Shown here: positions 46,059 through 55,344 of the stretch, in pieces
Layout: every line of letters begins with the position of its first letter
Position numbering within the stretch: position 1 is the stretch's first letter
Assembly (NCBI GenBank): GCA_038326325.1
Contig: JBBQJW010000009.1
Coordinates: 1 to 64,000, forward strand
DNA: 64,000 bases
Direction of reading: 5' to 3'
From: UBA10324 sp038326325
Lineage (GTDB): Bacteria > Bacteroidota > Bacteroidia > Chitinophagales > UBA10324
The notes under the pieces: model-generated
Told to the model about the DNA's origin: nothing
The model's input: only the letters and a program-made list of their open reading frames with translations
Database searches by the model: none
Program-made: the position numbers and the translations under genes

Positions 46059-48197
46059 ATGAATCAAACATTAATTAATCTCTTCCACAAAATGCGCCGA
46101 TCAAGAATTGTTTTTGCTACTTCAATGATAGTATTGCTCAGTGTATTTGCTTCTTATCGTTTCTTCAGACAGCCCGGTGAGCTAAGCAAAGAACAATTAA
46201 TTCTGGGAGTGGTTATGCAGGGAATTCAATCACAGCACTTCAGTCCGCAAAAAATTGACGATAAGTTTTCAGAGCGAGTATTCGATTTGTTTTTGAAACG
46301 CATGGATAATGGCAAGAAATTTTTTCTTCAATCAGATATTGATGAACTTAGTAAGTATAAAGAAAAAATAGACGATCAACTCAACGATGCCTCTTTGGAA
46401 TTTTTTGAGAAAGCAAATACAATTTACGAAAAGCGATTTGCCGAAGCGAAAACTTATTATACCTCAATTCTTGATAAGCCGTTCAGTTTTAAAGTAGATG
46501 AAACAATAGAAACCGATGGCGATAAAGTGTCTTATGCAAAAGATGCAATAGAATTAAAGGATGCGTGGCGCAAGTCTTTAAAGTATCAGGTGCTTGTCCA
46601 TTACAGTGATATGCTCGATGCACGCGATAAAGCAAAAGCGAAAGAAGACACTGCAGCGATTACCAAAAAATCAGATGAAGATCTTGAAAGCGATGCGCGC
46701 AAAAAAGTATTGAAGAGTACTGATGATGCGTTTAAAAATTTAAGCGAGTTAGACAGAACCGACCGCTTTAATATTTATGCCGGATGCGTTGCCAATGTAC
46801 AGGACCCCCATACTGAATTTTTTCCTCCGGCTGATAAAGCAAATTTTGATATTGCCATGAGCGGAAAGCTCGAAGGAATAGGAGCACAGTTACAGCAGAA
46901 AGATGATGAAATAAAAATCACAAGCATTGTTCCAGGCAGTCCTTCTTATCGCGATGGAAGATTAAAGCCGGGCGACATTATTGTTAAAGTTGCACAGGGA
47001 GCAGCAGAACCTGTTGATGTAACAGAAATGAGATTGGATAAAGCCATTCAATTAATCAGAGGAAAAAAAGGAACTGAAGTTCGCCTCACTGTTAAAAAAC
47101 CGGATGGAAGTTTTGATGTTGTTACCCTCATTCGCGATGTAATTGTCTTGGAAGATTCGTATGCACAATCATTCATCATCAACAACGAAAAGAAAATCGG
47201 ATACATACGCTTGCCTGGTTTTTATGCAGACTTCAGCGGAGCAGGCGGTCGTGATTGTGCAAAGGATATTAAAACTGAATTGGAAAAATTAAAAGCAGAA
47301 GGAGCAAAGGGAGTGATTCTTGATTTGCGTGACAATGGTGGTGGCTCATTGGAAAGTGTAGTTGAAATGATGGGATTATTAATTCCACAGGGACCTGTTG
47401 TGCAAGTAAAAGCAAGAGATACTGCTCCAACTTTATATACAGATAAAGATCCAAGTGTTACATACGATGGCCCGTTTGAAATAATGGTGAATGAGAACAG
47501 CGCATCTGCATCCGAGATTCTTGCAGCAGCAGTACAAGATTACGGTCGCGGAATAATTATAGGAAGCGAAACATCATTCGGAAAAGGTACCGTTCAGCGC
47601 ATGTACAATATGGATGATATGGTGAATGCTTCGTATGCAGCTGATAAACCGCTTGGTTCAGTTAAAATTACCATGCAGAAATTCTATCGTATCAGTGGTG
47701 CTTCAACACAACTTCGAGGTGTAACACCTGACATTATTTTACCTGATGCATACAGCAAATTAAAATACGGTGAGAAGCAGGAAGATTATCCTTTGCCTTG
47801 GGATGAAATAAAACCAACACCATTTACTAAATCGCCTCCAACATTTGATTTGAATAAGTTGAAAGCATTGAGCGAGAAACGGATTGAAGGTCAGCAGGCT
47901 TTTAATATTATTGAAGAGGAAGCCACTGAATTAAAAAAGGAAAGTGACGATACACAGGCTTCTCTTAATCTTGAAAAGTACAAACAAGATCAAACATTTT
48001 TAAAAGAGCAAAAGAAAAAGTTTGATGAATTGGAGAAATCATTAACAGGTTTGGATATCAGTAATCTCTCTGCAGATGTTGAACACATTAATAGCGATTC
48101 AACTTACACTTCTCGAAACAAAGAATTGCTTAAAGATTTGAAAAAAGATATTTACATAAACGAAGCATCGCAAGTGATGTTGGATATGATAAAGTAG
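46059..48197 (+). CDS. prc: C-terminal processing protease (Prc/Tsp type, S41A)
   Basis: About 712 residues from the ATG at 46059. There is an N-terminal membrane segment (about 15-35), a DUF3340-type helical domain and a PDZ domain (about 225-320; GIGAQLQQKDDEIKI, RDGRLKPGDIIVKV). The S41 core has the catalytic S483 (NENSASASEI) and K509 (SFGKGTVQ). A C-terminal DUF3340-type region follows. It degrades or trims envelope proteins from the C-terminus. The spacing of Ser and Lys is 26, one more than in E. coli Tsp. Confidence 0.93.
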   Translation: MNQTLINLFHKMRRSRIVFATSMIVLLSVFASYRFFRQPGELSKEQLILGVVMQGIQSQHFSPQKIDDKFSERVFDLFLKRMDNGKKFFLQSDIDELSKYKEKIDDQLNDASLEFFEKANTIYEKRFAEAKTYYTSILDKPFSFKVDETIETDGDKVSYAKDAIELKDAWRKSLKYQVLVHYSDMLDARDKAKAKEDTAAITKKSDEDLESDARKKVLKSTDDAFKNLSELDRTDRFNIYAGCVANVQDPHTEFFPPADKANFDIAMSGKLEGIGAQLQQKDDEIKITSIVPGSPSYRDGRLKPGDIIVKVAQGAAEPVDVTEMRLDKAIQLIRGKKGTEVRLTVKKPDGSFDVVTLIRDVIVLEDSYAQSFIINNEKKIGYIRLPGFYADFSGAGGRDCAKDIKTELEKLKAEGAKGVILDLRDNGGGSLESVVEMMGLLIPQGPVVQVKARDTAPTLYTDKDPSVTYDGPFEIMVNENSASASEILAAAVQDYGRGIIIGSETSFGKGTVQRMYNMDDMVNASYAADKPLGSVKITMQKFYRISGASTQLRGVTPDIILPDAYSKLKYGEKQEDYPLPWDEIKPTPFTKSPPTFDLNKLKALSEKRIEGQQAFNIIEEEATELKKESDDTQASLNLEKYKQDQTFLKEQKKKFDELEKSLTGLDISNLSADVEHINSDSTYTSRNKELLKDLKKDIYINEASQVMLDMIK

Positions 48198-48302
48198 AAT
48201 TTTCTTTTTCTTTCTTATTGTATTGAACAGTTTTGATTTCAGTGTAAATAAAATATTTACCCGACTTGCCTATTCCTAACTTATGATTTTATTTTTACGA
48301 AC

Positions 48303-50057
48303 ATGAGCAAGAAGAATAAAAGCAACACTCAAGCAGATTTTTCGCAAAAAGGCAAACCACATAAAAAAAACCCTGTTACACCCTACAGAAGAAAAATTCT
48401 GTTTGCATTAGTTGGAATTTTATCATTAACTCTTATTGCATATTGGCCCGCACTCAGTAATGGTTTTGTAAATCTTGACGATGACCGGTATGTGCAGAAC
48501 AATCAAATTATCCGGCAAATTGATTTGAAATTATTTTTCTCCACCTTCCAGGTAATGGGAAATTATCACCCATTGGTCATGTTGGTTTATAGTATCATTT
48601 ACAAGTTCGCCACTTTAGATCCCCTATATTATCATGTTATCAATCTTAGCATTCATTTGATAAATACTGCGCTTGTCTTATTAGTGATTCTTGAACTGAC
48701 TGAAGTTTTTGAAATCGCAGTTATTGTGAGTTTACTTTTCGGAATTCATCCGATACATGTTGAATCTGTTGCATGGATTAGTGAATTGAAAGACCTGATG
48801 TACACCGGTTTTTTTCTTGGTTCACTATTTTACTACACCCGTTACATCAAAAATGATTTGAATAAAAAGTATTTCATTTTAAGTATTGTGTTTTTCTTTC
48901 TTTCTGTTTTATCAAAAGGAATGGGTGTATCACTATCAATTGTATTGCTGTTGATTGATTTTTATTTGGGAAGAAAGATGAATTCTAAAATTATTATTGA
49001 AAAAATTCCATTCTTGATTTTGTCAGTGATATTCGGTGTTGTTGCAGTTAAAGCTCAACAGGCATTAGGAGCAGTACAGGATATTGCACTTTTCAGTTTC
49101 CCTCAGCGAATTGTTTTTGCCTGTTATGGTTTCATCACATACTTATGGAAGTTGATTATACCGATTCAGCTCAGTGCTTACTATCCCTATCCCGCAAAAA
49201 CAGGTGAAAGCATTCCAGCAGAGTTTTACATATATCCCCTTATTCTCATTGCGTTTCTTACTGTTGTTTACTTCTCTATTAAAAAAACAAATAAAGTGAT
49301 CTTCGGAATTGGTTTCTATGCTGTAACAGTTGCTTTGGTTTTACAATTAATTCCAGTTGGAGGAGCAATCATCGCCGACCGTTACAGTTATATCCCTTCC
49401 ATTGGAATTTTATTATTATTTGCATTCGGTTTATATGAACTGTATAAAAGCACGACCTATAGAACTCTTGGAACCGGCTTACTAATCGGAATGACCATCT
49501 GTTACACCTTCATGACTTATCAAAGAACACAGGTGTGGAAAGATGGAATGACACTGTGGAGCGATGTAATTGACAAAGGAAATGAAGTGGCTCTTGCATA
49601 TAATAATCGTGGTGTTCTTTACAAGCAAGCCGGAGAGTTGGATAAAGCTATGAAGGATTATCAGCATTCATTAAAGCTGAATCCTGTGAACGCTGATACA
49701 TGGAGCAACATAGGATTAATTTTTTGGGAACAGGGAATGCACAATAAAAATCAACAACAAATTTATAACGACACCGCAATGTATTATTTGAATAAAGCAA
49801 TAACTATAGATGAAAAATTTGCAACTGCCTACAGCAATCGTGGAAGTGTGCGCTCAACAATGGGTGATAACAATGGCGCTTTGGAAGATTATACTAAATC
49901 AATTCAGCTCGATCCAAACTTTAACGACCCATATTATAATCGAGGAATCGTTTATTACAATCTTGGTAGAAAAGGTGAAGCATGTGATGACCTTCGTAAA
50001 GCTGCATCGCTTGGTCACGCGATTGCACCAAATGCTGTTAGAGATTTGTGTAAGTAG
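48303..50057 (+). CDS. Multi-pass membrane TPR protein (TMTC/mannosyltransferase-like)
   Basis: A 584-residue protein. Residues 30-420 hold 9-11 membrane helices with an early loop NLDDDRYVQNNQII, and MLVYSIIYK and GIHPIHVESVAWISELKD follow. The DD and HVESVAW motifs resemble eukaryotic TMTC O-mannosyltransferases of the GT-C fold. Residues 430-580 form three or so TPR units (AYNNRGVLYKQAGELDKAMK, AYSNRGSVRSTMGDNNGALE, PYYNRGIVYYNLG). It may glycosylate exported proteins; the donor and target are unknown. Confidence 0.75.
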   Translation: MSKKNKSNTQADFSQKGKPHKKNPVTPYRRKILFALVGILSLTLIAYWPALSNGFVNLDDDRYVQNNQIIRQIDLKLFFSTFQVMGNYHPLVMLVYSIIYKFATLDPLYYHVINLSIHLINTALVLLVILELTEVFEIAVIVSLLFGIHPIHVESVAWISELKDLMYTGFFLGSLFYYTRYIKNDLNKKYFILSIVFFFLSVLSKGMGVSLSIVLLLIDFYLGRKMNSKIIIEKIPFLILSVIFGVVAVKAQQALGAVQDIALFSFPQRIVFACYGFITYLWKLIIPIQLSAYYPYPAKTGESIPAEFYIYPLILIAFLTVVYFSIKKTNKVIFGIGFYAVTVALVLQLIPVGGAIIADRYSYIPSIGILLLFAFGLYELYKSTTYRTLGTGLLIGMTICYTFMTYQRTQVWKDGMTLWSDVIDKGNEVALAYNNRGVLYKQAGELDKAMKDYQHSLKLNPVNADTWSNIGLIFWEQGMHNKNQQQIYNDTAMYYLNKAITIDEKFATAYSNRGSVRSTMGDNNGALEDYTKSIQLDPNFNDPYYNRGIVYYNLGRKGEACDDLRKAASLGHAIAPNAVRDLCK

Positions 50058-50140
50058 TTTTTCTAAGTATATAGTCCTATGTCTTAAGTTTTTATAGCTT
50101 ACTGTTACACCTATAAAAATTTTTCACATTTAGTTTTTCA

Positions 50141-51394
50141 CTAACCTAAAAGCAATCCTGCAATTGTTGCTGATAAATAGGAGGCGAGTGTTCCACAAAG
50201 CAATGCTTTCATTCCAAGTTTTGCTAAATCAGTTCTTCGCTCGGGAGCAATGGCGCCGATGCCTCCGATTTGCATCCCTACAGAACTGAAATTCGCGAAA
50301 CCACAAATTGCAAAACTTACAATCATTAATGCTTTAGGGCTAAGAGTTTGTGATACACCATGAGTGAGATTAAAGAATGCTACAAATTCATTGATAGTGA
50401 GTTTTGTTCCCATCAGTGTTGCAACAGCACTCACATCTTTCGAAGGAACACCCATTGACCATGCCATTGGATAAAATAATTTTCCAAAAATCCAATCAAG
50501 AGAAAGTGCAAAATCTAAGTGCGACCAAGTTCCGATTTTTCCAAGAATAAAATCCAACATTGCAATCACTGCCACGAAACCAATAATCATTGCAATCACA
50601 TTCATAGCAATTTTAAATCCATCGCCGGCACCATGCGAAATGGCATCTATCACATTACTGTACGGCGATTTTACTTCAAGTTTTACTCGCCCCATCGTTT
50701 CGCTCACTTCTGTTTCTGGCCACACGATTTTCGAAATCACCAAGGCGCCAGGAGCTGCCATTAAACTTGCTGTCAATAAATATTCAGGACTCGCACCAAA
50801 GTTTACATACACTATTAAAATCCCTCCGGCTATGCATGCAAGACTTCCGCTCATGCTTGCAAGTAGTTCACTCATTGTCATTCCTTTTAGGTAAGGTTGA
50901 ATCATTACCTGTGCTTCCACCTGACCAACGAACGCACTTGCAACATTACTCAATGCTTCAGCACCACTCACACGCATTACAAAATTCATGGCAATAGCAA
51001 TCACAGAAACTATTTTTTGCATAATGCCGAAGTGATAAAAAATTGCTACGAGCGCGCACACTAAAATAATAGTGGCTGTTACACTAAAGCCAAAGATGAA
51101 CATATGTTCGGCTCCATATGGAGAAGTGCCACCTAAATGATTGTCAACCATTACTCCCCCGTAAACAAATGATGCACCTTGCTTAGCGAAACCTTCGATG
51201 TGTCCGATTTGACTTCCTATCCATTTAAAGAAATTTGTAACAGGTGTAACTTTCAAAACAAGAAACGCAATTGTTATCTGTAACAGAATTCCGCTGATGA
51301 CTAAACGGAAATTAATTCGCCGCTTGTTATTGGAAGCAAGAAATGCAATACCGAGAATAAGCACAATACCAATTAGTCCTTGAAATCTTTCCAT
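50141..51394 (-). CDS. nupC: NupC-type concentrative nucleoside transporter
   Basis: A 417-residue CNT-family permease with about 10 membrane helices. The GAEALSNVASAFVGQVEAQ block, the SELLASMSGSLACIAGG block and CGFANFSSVGMQIGGIGAIAP match the nucleoside- and ion-binding helical hairpins of the family. It imports nucleosides with Na+ or H+. It may act with the cytidine deaminase encoded at 10835. Confidence 0.94.
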   Translation of the reverse strand: MERFQGLIGIVLILGIAFLASNNKRRINFRLVISGILLQITIAFLVLKVTPVTNFFKWIGSQIGHIEGFAKQGASFVYGGVMVDNHLGGTSPYGAEHMFIFGFSVTATIILVCALVAIFYHFGIMQKIVSVIAIAMNFVMRVSGAEALSNVASAFVGQVEAQVMIQPYLKGMTMSELLASMSGSLACIAGGILIVYVNFGASPEYLLTASLMAAPGALVISKIVWPETEVSETMGRVKLEVKSPYSNVIDAISHGAGDGFKIAMNVIAMIIGFVAVIAMLDFILGKIGTWSHLDFALSLDWIFGKLFYPMAWSMGVPSKDVSAVATLMGTKLTINEFVAFFNLTHGVSQTLSPKALMIVSFAICGFANFSSVGMQIGGIGAIAPERRTDLAKLGMKALLCGTLASYLSATIAGLLLG

Positions 51395-51461
51395 AAAAAA
51401 TTCTTTTGGCTAAAGATGAAGAAGAATATTTAATCTCCAACTTTGGAATTTCAACCTTGAA

Positions 51462-52532
51462 CTACTTAACCCAATCAGTCACGAAAATATTTGTATCGTG
51501 TCCACCACCATTGTGGCGGTTGCTGCAGAAAACTAATTTCTTTCCGTCTGGAGAAAACATTGCGAATGCATCAAACACTTCTGAATAAGTGATGCGCTCC
51601 AGACCTGTACCATCAACATTGATGAGATATAAATTGAAGGGATAACCTTTTGGATGTTCAAAGTTGCTGCTGAAAATAATTTGCTTTCCATCAGGAGTAA
51701 AACTCGGTGCCCAGTTTGCTCCCGGCATATCAGTAACCTGATTCACATCGGAGCCATCAGCATTCGCAACGAATACTTCCATTTTTGTTGGGGCAACTAA
51801 TCCATGCGCAAGTAGCGATTTATATTCTTCTACATCTTCTTCGGTTGTTGGTCTTGAAGCACGCCAAACAATTTTTTTTCCATCAGGCGAAAACCACGCA
51901 CCACCATCGTAACCAAGAGTATTGGTGATTTGTTTAACATCACTTCCATCTAAATTCATAGTGTATAATTCCAAATCACCACTGCGGTCGCTTGTAAAAA
52001 TCATTCGGTCGCCCTTAGGAGAAATAGTTGCTTCTGCATCATAAAAATTATTTGAAGTCAACTGTTTGCGAATGTTTCCTTTTAAATCGGAAGTATAAAT
52101 TTCAAAAGAGTTGTAAACCGGCCATACATATTTTTTCAATTTAACTTTATCCGGTACAGGAGGACAAGAATCAGCATTTGCAAAAGTGCTCGCATACAAG
52201 ATGAGCGAATCGCCAGGTAAAAAATAAGAGCAGGTTGTTCTTCCTTTTCCACTACTGATTTCATGTGGATAAAATTTTTTCTTTCCGGAAGGAACTGTTC
52301 CATAAAAAATCTGGTCGCACTGAATATCAAGGTGATTAGTAAACTGATAAGTTAATTTCTTACTATCGAAACTCCAGTATGCTTCAGCGTTATCTCCACC
52401 ATTTGTTAATTGCAGCACATTTTTAAAATGTTTTTCGCCTGAGAAAATAAGTGAATCAGATGAAGAAACTGACTGGGCAAATAATTTTTGAGAAAAGAGA
52501 AAAAGAATTGAAAGAAGCAGGGGATTTTTCAT
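51462..52532 (-). CDS. Secreted TolB-like PD40 beta-propeller protein
   Basis: A 356-residue protein with a signal peptide (MKNPLLLSILFLFSQKLFAQ). At least four PD40 units are visible: SPKGDRMIFTSDRSGDLELY, SPDGKKIVWRASR, TPDGKQIIFSSNFEH and SPDGKKLVFCSNRHN. This is the fold of TolB, but without the other Tol genes nearby. It is expected to be periplasmic or surface-exposed. The function is unknown. Confidence 0.85.
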   Translation of the reverse strand: MKNPLLLSILFLFSQKLFAQSVSSSDSLIFSGEKHFKNVLQLTNGGDNAEAYWSFDSKKLTYQFTNHLDIQCDQIFYGTVPSGKKKFYPHEISSGKGRTTCSYFLPGDSLILYASTFANADSCPPVPDKVKLKKYVWPVYNSFEIYTSDLKGNIRKQLTSNNFYDAEATISPKGDRMIFTSDRSGDLELYTMNLDGSDVKQITNTLGYDGGAWFSPDGKKIVWRASRPTTEEDVEEYKSLLAHGLVAPTKMEVFVANADGSDVNQVTDMPGANWAPSFTPDGKQIIFSSNFEHPKGYPFNLYLINVDGTGLERITYSEVFDAFAMFSPDGKKLVFCSNRHNGGGHDTNIFVTDWVK

Positions 52533-52608
52533 TGGGGCGGCAAATGTAATATTTGAATTTGCATGCCAAAATTTGTATTAAATCCAGCAATAAAAAACAA
52601 AACAACAA

Positions 52609-53229
52609 CTACTTAATTATTCCTGATTTGGTCCAGTTTACTATTTCAGGAATTGGTAAGTGATCGCCAACATATTTGCCATAATATGCCTTTTGTATAA
52701 TTCCATTTTCATCCACTAAAAAATCAGCGCCTATTCTGTTAAGGTGTCCGTCTCTTTCATAAGAGTTTTTAAATAGTTTTTTTCCTGGAGTATGTTTTTC
52801 TCCATAATGTGTAAACCGACCGATGATGGTTTTTATCCAACTCTTTTGAATTTTAAATTGTTTGTAAAAATTTTGCTCCGGATCCGGAACCATCACAAAC
52901 GGAATTTCCTCCTTTGTAGCATACTGTAACAGTGTTTCCTTTCCGGATTCATAAAACGAAATAAAAATCAAACCTTGTTGCTTCAATGAATCGTAATGTT
53001 CCAGCAATTCGTGTGTTCTGAAATTACACAGCGGACAACTGACATAACGATTGAAAGTAATCAGGATTTTATGACCTTTTAAATCGGAGGTGTTTACTGT
53101 TACACCAAAAGCGTCGGTCAAAACCAATTCAGGAAGTTTATCTCCTTCTTTAAACCGGTGACGATGTTTAGCTTCAGTAATTTGAAAGCAAAAAACAAAG
53201 GCGATAAGACTTAAAAAGAATTTTTTCAT
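52609..53229 (-). CDS. Secreted peroxiredoxin-like (AhpC/TSA) protein
   Basis: I chose the inner ATG at 53229, which starts a signal peptide (MKKFFLSLIAFVFCFQITEA). A frame from 53265 adds 12 residues. The mature part is a thioredoxin fold: KLPELVLTDAFGVTVNTSDL, then ITFNRYVSCPLCNFRTHEL with a CPLC motif, and PFVMVPDPEQNFYKQFKI. It is probably a periplasmic thiol oxidoreductase or peroxiredoxin-like protein (AhpC/TSA group 2 type). It lies 76 bases upstream of the PD40 gene. Confidence 0.78.
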   Translation of the reverse strand: MKKFFLSLIAFVFCFQITEAKHRHRFKEGDKLPELVLTDAFGVTVNTSDLKGHKILITFNRYVSCPLCNFRTHELLEHYDSLKQQGLIFISFYESGKETLLQYATKEEIPFVMVPDPEQNFYKQFKIQKSWIKTIIGRFTHYGEKHTPGKKLFKNSYERDGHLNRIGADFLVDENGIIQKAYYGKYVGDHLPIPEIVNWTKSGIIK

Positions 53230-53337
53230 TTTAACTAAACACATATTTATGAACAAATAGTTCATGAATGTTAAATGATTTCATTTTTGTAACACAATAA
53301 TTTCTCAGTTGCTTCGATATTGGCTCAAACATTTTTC

Positions 53338-54075
53338 ATGAATAACAAAAACATATTCCTTATTTCAGTTCTCATTTCAATTGCAATATTAAGTTGTAAA
53401 AAAGACAAACCCATTCCTGATATTACAACAGGTCTTGTTGCTTACTTTCCTTTAAATGGTAGTGCTTTTGATTCTATAAATGATATTTCGGGAACAATTC
53501 ATTCAGTTGTATCAACTAAAAACAGAAACAACAAAATTGGTATGGCTATGATATTTAATCGCGCCGATACTTCGTTTATTGATTTTGGAGATAACGCAAA
53601 CTATTCTTTCAGTAATAATCAGTTCACAATTAATTGCTGGGTTTATCCGACTGATACACTCTATTCAGGAGCTATTTTAAGCAAGCGGTCACCCGGTGGG
53701 CCTTTTGAATATAGTTTAGATAATCATTTCAATCATGCTGTTTTTAATTTCGATAACTGGTCAGACAGTGGGAGTGGAAGTATTTATGGTATTGACCCGC
53801 TTAGCTCAAGTGTAACAGTAAAACTAAATCAGTGGCATATGATAACTTATGTTGCTGATGGCTCATCACTTAAAGTTTATTCTGATGGAGACCTGCAATC
53901 GGGAGTTGATAATTTTAACGCAGGAAAATTTTTCAGCGATACAAATACATCTTTGATGTTTGGAGTTGGAGGTGGATGGGGAGTGAATTACTATTTTTCC
54001 GGTTCGCTTGATGATATAAAGTTTTACAACCGGGTTTTAACCGACGAGCAGTTGAAGTACTTGTTTCAGAAATAA
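53338..54075 (+). CDS. LamG/concanavalin A-like domain lipoprotein
   Basis: About 245 residues from the ATG at 53338; the longer frame begins at a TTG. The lipobox AILSC ends the signal peptide. The rest is one laminin-G/concanavalin A-like jelly roll (GLVAYFPLNGSAFDSIND, INCWVYPTDTLYSGAILSK, QWHMITYVADGSSLKVYSDG, GSLDDIKFYNRVLTDEQ). It is expected on the outer membrane and may bind carbohydrate. Confidence 0.85.
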   Translation: MNNKNIFLISVLISIAILSCKKDKPIPDITTGLVAYFPLNGSAFDSINDISGTIHSVVSTKNRNNKIGMAMIFNRADTSFIDFGDNANYSFSNNQFTINCWVYPTDTLYSGAILSKRSPGGPFEYSLDNHFNHAVFNFDNWSDSGSGSIYGIDPLSSSVTVKLNQWHMITYVADGSSLKVYSDGDLQSGVDNFNAGKFFSDTNTSLMFGVGGGWGVNYYFSGSLDDIKFYNRVLTDEQLKYLFQK

Positions 54076-54140
54076 AAGTAGCTGTTGTCAATAAACTGTC
54101 ACAGTCATTTTTTCTTCCATAACATCGAATTCAAATTCTA

Positions 54141-54148
54141 TACTTTTG
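54141..54148 (+). promoter_or_regulatory. -7 box of the TPR lipoprotein gene (possibly leaderless)
   Basis: TACTTTTG is an exact TAnnTTTG match and ends five bases before the ATG at 54154. It supports that ATG over a TTG at 54085. Confidence 0.5.
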
Positions 54149-54153
54149 GCGCC

Positions 54154-55230
54154 ATGCTAAAAAGGGTTTTCTATTCTGTTCTATTTCTGTCAGGAGTTTA
54201 TTTCACTTTAAATTTTTCATCGTGCAGTTGTAATCACACTTCTGATCCGCATGAAGATAGTTTGTTGGCGGTCGTTCAAAACAATCGTCAGTTGATGGAT
54301 TTAACAGTTCAGATAAGTGATGACCCGAAGAATGCCGATTTGTATTACCATCGCAGTAAAGAATTTATGGGAATTGACAGTCTCAAACTTGCTTATGATG
54401 ATATTGAAAAAGCAATTGATTTTGATTCAACAAATGTGAAATATCATTTTCTATTGACCGATATTTTTTTACAGGGAAGTTATGCTGAAGGTGCGGTTGG
54501 CGAATTACTGACTATAATAAAATTGCAACCTGATAATTTAATTGCTCGAGCAAAACTCGCGAAGGTTTATCTCTTCATTAAAGATCATCAGAGTTCACTA
54601 AGTCAGATTGAAGAAATTTTAAAATCGAACGATAATAATCCTGATGCCTATTTTCTAATGGGAATGAATTACAAAGAATTGGGAGATACAACCCGAGCTA
54701 TTGCTGCCTTTCAAAAATGTGTTCAATACAAACAGGATTTCTATGATGCATTTATGCAACTCGGACTGTTACACTCTGCTCAAAATAAGAACTTGGCTCC
54801 TTCCTATTTTGACAATGCAATTAGATTGGATAGCAGCAAGACTGAAGCATGGTATGCAAAAGCAAAATATTATCAGGATCAGGGAGAAGCTGCTGATAAA
54901 AAGAAAAATGTGACTGATGCAATCGCAAATTATACGGAAGCAAAAAAAACTTACCGCGAATTGATTATTAAAAACCCGCAGTATGAATCTGCTTATTTCA
55001 ATCTCGGATTTATTTATCTGAAGGAAGATTCTGTTGATAAAGCGTTAAGGCATTTTGATTTAGCAACAAAAGTTTCACCTCAGTATGCTGAAGCATATTA
55101 CTATCGTGGATTATGTGAATTGGTAAAAGGACAAAAGGAACAAGCCGAATCAGATTTTCAGCAAACATTAAATCTGAAACCTGATTATACTGCCGCTCAG
55201 GATGAATTGGATAAGTTGCAGAAAAAATAA
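54154..55230 (+). CDS. TPR-repeat lipoprotein
   Basis: About 358 residues from the ATG at 54154. A short signal peptide ends in a lipobox-like NFSSC. Seven or so TPR units follow (DLYYHRSKEFMGIDSLKLAYDD, given here only in part; PDAYFLMGMNYKELGDTTRA; AWYAKAKYYQDQG; SAYFNLGFIYLKEDSVDKA; AEAYYYRGLCELVKGQKEQA). It probably scaffolds envelope proteins. It shows a typical Bacteroidota pattern. Confidence 0.85.
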   Translation: MLKRVFYSVLFLSGVYFTLNFSSCSCNHTSDPHEDSLLAVVQNNRQLMDLTVQISDDPKNADLYYHRSKEFMGIDSLKLAYDDIEKAIDFDSTNVKYHFLLTDIFLQGSYAEGAVGELLTIIKLQPDNLIARAKLAKVYLFIKDHQSSLSQIEEILKSNDNNPDAYFLMGMNYKELGDTTRAIAAFQKCVQYKQDFYDAFMQLGLLHSAQNKNLAPSYFDNAIRLDSSKTEAWYAKAKYYQDQGEAADKKKNVTDAIANYTEAKKTYRELIIKNPQYESAYFNLGFIYLKEDSVDKALRHFDLATKVSPQYAEAYYYRGLCELVKGQKEQAESDFQQTLNLKPDYTAAQDELDKLQKK

Positions 55231-55344
55231 GTTTCTTTTCGTTTACAATTCAATACAATATTTATCAACGAAGGATAATTCACATAGTAGAAATCTTGCT
55301 ACTTGTTACAGTAACTCTTTTATTTGCACCCGATAAAAATTAAA

